Origin: Flavobacterium sp. | GTDB taxonomy: Bacteria; Bacteroidota; Bacteroidia; Flavobacteriales; Flavobacteriaceae | Length of the DNA: 9,822 nt | Direction of reading: 5' to 3' | Assembly: GCA_030151255.1 (NCBI GenBank) | Contig: JASLED010000047.1 | Location: 1 to 9,822, forward strand | Part shown: positions 6,292-9,822 of the stretch, in pieces | How positions within the stretch are numbered: position 1 is the first letter of the stretch | How the letters are laid out: each line of letters begins with the position of its first letter | The notes under the pieces: model-generated | Seen by the model: the letters and a program-made list of their open reading frames with translations, nothing else | Database searches by the model: none | What the model was told of the DNA's origin: nothing | Made by a program: the position numbers and the translations under genes

Positions 6292-6780
6292 ATGGCTACA
6301 GCAAATAAAAACTTATCTGAATACGATAAAACACAATTGCCTTCTGCAGAAAATTTTAAAGTAGGTATCGTTGTGTCTAATTGGAATGACACTGTTACAG
6401 AAGGTTTGTTTGAAGGCGCAAAAAAAACTCTTTTAGAGTGTGGATTGAGTAACGAAAATCTTATTCGTTGGGACGTTCCGGGTAGTTTTGAGCTAATTTT
6501 TGGTGCAAAACGAATTATAGAACGCTTTGAAGATTTGGATGCAGTAATCGTTATTGGCTGCGTTATAAAAGGAGAAACAATGCACTTTGAATTTGTTTGC
6601 GAAGGTGTTACTCACGGCATTAAAGATTTGAATCTAATTTCTGATATTCCAGTTATATTTTGTGTTCTCACAGACAATAACATCCAACAATCTTTGGCCC
6701 GAAGCGGAGGCGATATGGGAAATAAAGGAGTAGAGGCCGCAGTCACGGCACTGAAAATGATAGCATTGAATAATTTATAA
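6292..6780 (+). CDS. ribH: 6,7-dimethyl-8-ribityllumazine synthase
   Basis: Lumazine synthase condenses 5-amino-6-ribitylamino-uracil with 3,4-dihydroxy-2-butanone 4-phosphate, the second-last step of riboflavin synthesis. The 162-residue length is typical. Recognisable parts are VGIVVSNWND (24-33), with an aromatic Trp31 at the pyrimidine-binding site, and the substrate loop VPGSFEL (62-68). VIGCVIKGETMHFEFVCEGV (87-106) carries catalytic His98, and LARSGGDMGNKGVEAA (135-150) carries phosphate-binding Arg137. The enzyme normally forms pentamers or 60-subunit capsids. No FMN riboswitch is visible upstream, and the gene follows the TPR protein after four bases and is closed by a strong terminator. 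No other rib gene is in the window. Confidence 0.97.
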   Translation: MATANKNLSEYDKTQLPSAENFKVGIVVSNWNDTVTEGLFEGAKKTLLECGLSNENLIRWDVPGSFELIFGAKRIIERFEDLDAVIVIGCVIKGETMHFEFVCEGVTHGIKDLNLISDIPVIFCVLTDNNIQQSLARSGGDMGNKGVEAAVTALKMIALNNL

Positions 6781-6785
6781 CATAT

Positions 6786-6818
6786 AAAAAAGCCTGTTTT
6801 AGTAAAACAGGCTTTTTT
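6786..6818 (+). terminator. Intrinsic terminator after ribH
   Basis: A perfect 15-base-pair hairpin is formed by AAAAAAGCCTGTTTT (6786-6800) and AAAACAGGCTTTTTT (6804-6818), with an AGT loop and a T-run. It starts six bases after the ribH stop and separates the TPR-ribH unit from mutL. The A-run on the other side would also allow termination in reverse, but no converging gene is present. Confidence 0.92.
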
Positions 6819-6867
6819 TATGCCGTTTTTAGCAAAAGTTAAGTTCTTATTTTGACTATTATTTGCC

Positions 6868-6875
6868 TAAATTTG
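6868..6875 (+). promoter_or_regulatory. Putative -7 box for mutL-rhomboid operon
   Basis: TAAATTTG fully matches TAnnTTTG and lies 50 bases before the mutL ATG. It overlaps a 10-base palindrome ATTTGCAAAT (6871-6880) and a second ATTTGC copy at 6861-6866. No TTG sits at the ideal -33 distance; TTTG at 6851-6854 is too close. A weaker alternative box, TATTTTTA, is at 6915-6922. Confidence 0.4.
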
Positions 6876-6925
6876 CAAATAGCGAAAAGCGATATTTTAA
6901 TTTTAAAAAAACTTTATTTTTATAA

Positions 6926-9025
6926 ATGCCTAATATTATTCGATTATTACCTGATCATGTTGCTAATCAAATTGCAGCAGGAGAAGTAGTTCAAAGACCT
7001 TCATCTGTTGTAAAAGAATTAGTAGAAAATGCTGTAGATGCAGGGGCTTCAGAAATAAAGCTTGTGCTAAAAGATGCAGGTAAAACATTGATTCAGGTAA
7101 TCGATAATGGGAAGGGAATGAGTGAAACAGATGCTCGAATGGCATTTGAACGACATGCAACTTCAAAAATTACAAAAGCAGAAGATTTATTTGCATTACA
7201 TACCAAAGGTTTCCGTGGCGAAGCATTAGCTTCGATAGCAGCAATTGCTCATGTAGAGTTAAAAACTTGTATGGAAGGAAATGAATTGGGGACGCATATT
7301 GTAATTGAAGGATCAACAATTCTTTCTCAAGAACCAACTATAACGCCAAAAGGAACAGTTTTTTCGGTTAAAAATTTATTTTATAATATTCCTGCACGTC
7401 GAAATTTTTTAAAATCAGATAATGTTGAATTTAGAAATATTGTTGATGAATTTGAACGAATTACTTTAGTTCATCCCAATATTAGTTTTACATTAATACA
7501 CAACGGAAATGAAATTTTTAATTTAGCCAACACCAATTTACGCCAGCGAATTGTAAATGTTTTTGGAAATAGAACTAACGAAAAATTGGTCCCGATTGAA
7601 GAAATTACAGAAATTGTAGCAATTAAAGGATTTGTAGGAAAACCCGAATTTGCCAAAAAAAGCAGAGGCGAACAATTCTTTTTTGTAAATGATCGTTTTA
7701 TACGTAGCGGTTATCTACATCATGCTGTTTTGGCTGGATATGAAGGTTTGTTAAAAGAAGGTACAAATCCAACTTATTTTATTTACTTAACAGTTCCAAC
7801 CGATACAATAGATATTAATATTCATCCAACCAAAACGGAAGTGAAATTTGACGATGAACAAGCATTATATAGCATTTTGCGTTCGGCAATAAAACACAGT
7901 TTAGGACAATTTAGTGTTGCACCTGTATTGGATTTTCAGCGTGATGAAGAATTGGATGTTCCGTACGAATTTAAAGATAAAGAGGCTGAAACACCTTTGG
8001 TTGAAATTGATACAATGTTTAATCCATTTGCAGATAAAATAGGAGCGTTTTCTACCAAAGATTTTAATCCTTTTAATCAATCAATAGATAATTCATCTTC
8101 TTCAAATAATGATGCAGATGAATATGTTTATACAGGGTTTAATCCTTTTGAAGAAAGTAGTTTTTTACAAACAGAACAAAAGGAAGAAATATTTGAGAGT
8201 AAATCTTCTACGCAAGAAACAAAATTCAATGATGTAAATTCTTTTACAAACGAAGGTAGAAAAGCAGATGAATCGATGTTTTTTTCAAGTAAATCTAATT
8301 CGACAGAATTTAAAAAATCTTCTGCAAATGAAATAAATCCGTGGACAGATGTTTTTGAGGGTTTAAAAAACGAAGGTAGCCAAATTGATGTAAATGGTTT
8401 GGTTTTTGAACAAGAAGTAGTAAATGCTTCATTGTTTGACGATAAGGCAGATACTATATCTGCTGCACGCACTTTTCAAATACAGCGAAAATATATTGTT
8501 AGCCCAATAAAATCAGGAATGGTGGTTATCAATCAAAGTAGAGCTCATCAGCGTATTTTGTACGAAAATTTTATGAGTAATATGGGAAAAGCAGTGGCTA
8601 GTTCGCAGCAATTGTTGTTTCCGCTAAAAATATATTGCGCACCGTATGAAGTTGTTTTGCTAAAAGAAATTAGAGCATCTTTGCATCAAATGGGATTTGA
8701 TTTTGAAGAAATGAAAGAAGATCACGTTGTGCTATCTGGTTTGCCAATAAATGTTGCAGAAAGTGAAGCTCAAATTGTATTGGATGATTTGATTATGAAT
8801 TTTCAGGAAGGAATTCCCGAAACAAATTATATTCAAACCGAAAAAATTGCTAAAACACTAGCAAAAAGTTTGGCGGTAAAATCAGGAACGGTTTTAAGCG
8901 AATCTGAACAAGAAGGAATTGTTAATGCTTTATTTGGATGTAAAGAACCAACCATTTCTCCATTTATGAAAACTACTTTTGTAGAAATGAAAGTAGATGA
9001 TATTGAACGAAAATTTTTATTATAA
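6926..9025 (+). CDS. mutL: DNA mismatch repair protein MutL, with altered endonuclease motifs
   Basis: MutL links mismatch recognition by MutS to strand incision. The 699-residue protein has a full GHKL ATPase domain. It shows KELVENAVDAGA (30-41; Glu31 base, Asn35 Mg2+ ligand), DNGKGM (60-65), RHATSKI (76-82) and GFRGEALASI (95-104), then a transducer domain to about residue 320. Residues about 340-510 are a low-complexity Ser/Asn/Glu-rich linker with FNPF at 365, 380 and 405 and INPW at 470. The C-terminal dimerisation domain (about 510-699) has NQSRAHQRILYE (536-547) where endonuclease-type MutL has DQHAxxExxxxE. It also has SPFMKTT (678-684) where CPHGRPT is usual. Metal-binding residues are thus lost, and nicking activity is doubtful. 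The ATG at 6926 gives the canonical N-terminus (PNIIRLLPDHVANQIAAGEV). It overlaps the next gene by one base. Confidence 0.96.
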   Translation: MPNIIRLLPDHVANQIAAGEVVQRPSSVVKELVENAVDAGASEIKLVLKDAGKTLIQVIDNGKGMSETDARMAFERHATSKITKAEDLFALHTKGFRGEALASIAAIAHVELKTCMEGNELGTHIVIEGSTILSQEPTITPKGTVFSVKNLFYNIPARRNFLKSDNVEFRNIVDEFERITLVHPNISFTLIHNGNEIFNLANTNLRQRIVNVFGNRTNEKLVPIEEITEIVAIKGFVGKPEFAKKSRGEQFFFVNDRFIRSGYLHHAVLAGYEGLLKEGTNPTYFIYLTVPTDTIDINIHPTKTEVKFDDEQALYSILRSAIKHSLGQFSVAPVLDFQRDEELDVPYEFKDKEAETPLVEIDTMFNPFADKIGAFSTKDFNPFNQSIDNSSSSNNDADEYVYTGFNPFEESSFLQTEQKEEIFESKSSTQETKFNDVNSFTNEGRKADESMFFSSKSNSTEFKKSSANEINPWTDVFEGLKNEGSQIDVNGLVFEQEVVNASLFDDKADTISAARTFQIQRKYIVSPIKSGMVVINQSRAHQRILYENFMSNMGKAVASSQQLLFPLKIYCAPYEVVLLKEIRASLHQMGFDFEEMKEDHVVLSGLPINVAESEAQIVLDDLIMNFQEGIPETNYIQTEKIAKTLAKSLAVKSGTVLSESEQEGIVNALFGCKEPTISPFMKTTFVEMKVDDIERKFLL

Positions 9026-9774
9026 TGAGATTATCTGAAGGAGTTAAACAACTATTGATTATAAATATTTTAATGTTTATTGGTTCGTATTTAGTACCTG
9101 TAAGCTACGAATATTTAGCTATGTATTATTTTGAAAATCCTAGATTTCAAATTTGGCAACCATTTACCTATATGTTTATGCATGGTAATATTATGCATTT
9201 GCTATTTAATATGTTTGCGTTGTATTCTTTCGGAACTGCTATAGAAATGGTATTTGGTACCAAAAAACTATATCTTTTAGTATTGTTATCAGGTTTAGGA
9301 GCAGCTTTGTTGCAAATGGGAGTAAATTATTATTCAGTATCATCAGGAGTAAATCAATTAGTTGCTGCTGGTTTTTCTCAAACTGAAATATTTAATTTAT
9401 TAGCTTCTGGTAGATATAGTCTTAATTGGGAAACCATTTTAAGTCCATCCGATTTAGATGCAATGGTTAGAGGATATGCGTCAAGCACTGTAGGTATTTC
9501 TGGGGGAGTTTATGGTTTATTAATCGCATTTGCTTATTTATTTCCAAATGCAGAATTAATGATGATGTTTATTCCTGTACCAATTAAAGCAAAGTATTTT
9601 GTACCTATTATATTGTTAATTGATTTAGTTGGAGGAATGACAGGTGGTTTTAGTTTTTTTGGAGGCGGAACTGGTATAGCACATTTTGCTCATATTGGAG
9701 GTGCAATTACAGGGTTCTTATTGATAAAATATTGGAAAGACAATCAGTTTAAACAAAATAGATGGGATTTGTAA
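9025..9774 (+). CDS. Rhomboid family intramembrane serine protease
   Basis: Rhomboids cut transmembrane substrates inside the membrane using a Ser-His dyad. The 249-residue protein shows WQPFTYMFMHGNIMHLLFN (44-62), with His58 and Asn62 in the positions of the GlpG oxyanion residues. GISGGVYGLL (157-166) holds nucleophile Ser159, and AHFAHIGGAITGF (219-231) holds catalytic His223. About six membrane segments are seen (about 10-30, 50-72, 80-100, 155-173, 190-207 and 218-235), the basic bacterial form without extra domains. A hydrophilic insert of about 50 residues (102-150) separates the third span from the Ser-bearing span, longer than in GlpG. The ATG overlaps the mutL stop (TAATG), so it is translationally coupled to mutL, although no functional link is known. 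Confidence 0.93.
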   Translation: MRLSEGVKQLLIINILMFIGSYLVPVSYEYLAMYYFENPRFQIWQPFTYMFMHGNIMHLLFNMFALYSFGTAIEMVFGTKKLYLLVLLSGLGAALLQMGVNYYSVSSGVNQLVAAGFSQTEIFNLLASGRYSLNWETILSPSDLDAMVRGYASSTVGISGGVYGLLIAFAYLFPNAELMMMFIPVPIKAKYFVPIILLIDLVGGMTGGFSFFGGGTGIAHFAHIGGAITGFLLIKYWKDNQFKQNRWDL

Positions 9775-9775
9775 G

Positions 9776-9822
9776 ATGAATAGATTGAATGATTTTAAAC
9801 GACAAATAAATTTTACTGATAA
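9776..9822 (+). CDS. Start of a further gene, cut by the window edge
   Basis: An ATG lies one base after the rhomboid stop, and the frame stays open for 15 codons to the edge (MNRLNDFKRQINFTD). The tight spacing suggests it continues the mutL-rhomboid operon. In related flavobacteria I recall a second rhomboid-like gene here, but this fragment is too short to identify. Confidence 0.5.
   Translation, partial: MNRLNDFKRQINFTD

Noticed and set aside
6226..6292. FMN riboswitch upstream of ribH
   Set aside because: Only four bases separate ribH from the TPR gene, and I see no conserved RFN element there or in the 5365-5498 spacer.
6963..7166. Minus-strand frame of 67 codons inside mutL
   Set aside because: It lies wholly within the well-supported ATPase domain of MutL and its translation is a hydrophobic shadow with no recognisable motif.
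8128..8472. Minus-strand frame of 114 codons inside mutL
   Set aside because: It is antisense to the low-complexity MutL linker. Ser/Glu-rich coding often leaves the opposite strand open, and nothing in the translation looks like a real domain.

Overview
The window is AT-rich chromosomal DNA that reads as Bacteroidetes, most likely class Flavobacteriia. The clues are promoter -7 boxes of the form TAnnTTTG, A-rich leaders without Shine-Dalgarno sequences, a lipoprotein with a DUF4369-type domain, and the gene set recF / TPR membrane protein / ribH / mutL / rhomboid. It looks like core housekeeping genome. I see no transposase, phage gene, CRISPR array, tRNA or rRNA.

Layout. Positions 1-168 (minus) hold the 5' part of a choloylglycine-hydrolase-like (Ntn amidase) gene that runs off the left edge. 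Positions 169-410 are a divergent intergenic region with a promoter-like box for the plus-strand pair ybaB (411-734) and a lipoprotein (737-1468). A hairpin terminator at 1474-1501 lies between this pair and a converging minus-strand block. Read in its own direction that block is recF (start revised to GTG at 5364), murB (4261-3251), a GT2-type membrane glycosyltransferase (3184-2078) and an ECF-like sigma factor (2081-1506). The sigma gene starts at TTG and overlaps the glycosyltransferase stop. A good promoter match just after murB suggests the last two genes are also transcribed on their own.

The recF/TPR junction (5365-5498) is divergent, with a -7 box facing each way. To the right, the TPR membrane protein (5499-6287) and ribH (6292-6780) form a short operon closed by a strong terminator (6786-6818). 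mutL (6926-9025) then overlaps a rhomboid protease gene (9025-9774) by one base. A further coding sequence begins at 9776 and leaves the window.

The genes cover DNA repair (RecF, MutL, possibly nucleoid protein YbaB), cell-wall precursor synthesis (MurB), riboflavin synthesis (RibH), envelope functions (lipoprotein, glycosyltransferase, TPR protein, rhomboid) and transcription control (sigma factor). I find no clear new multi-gene system. The points most worth a second look are the missing N-terminus of the Ntn hydrolase, the altered endonuclease motifs and repeated FNPF motifs in MutL, the lost DxD in the glycosyltransferase, and the coupling of that enzyme to a sigma factor with no visible anti-sigma gene.
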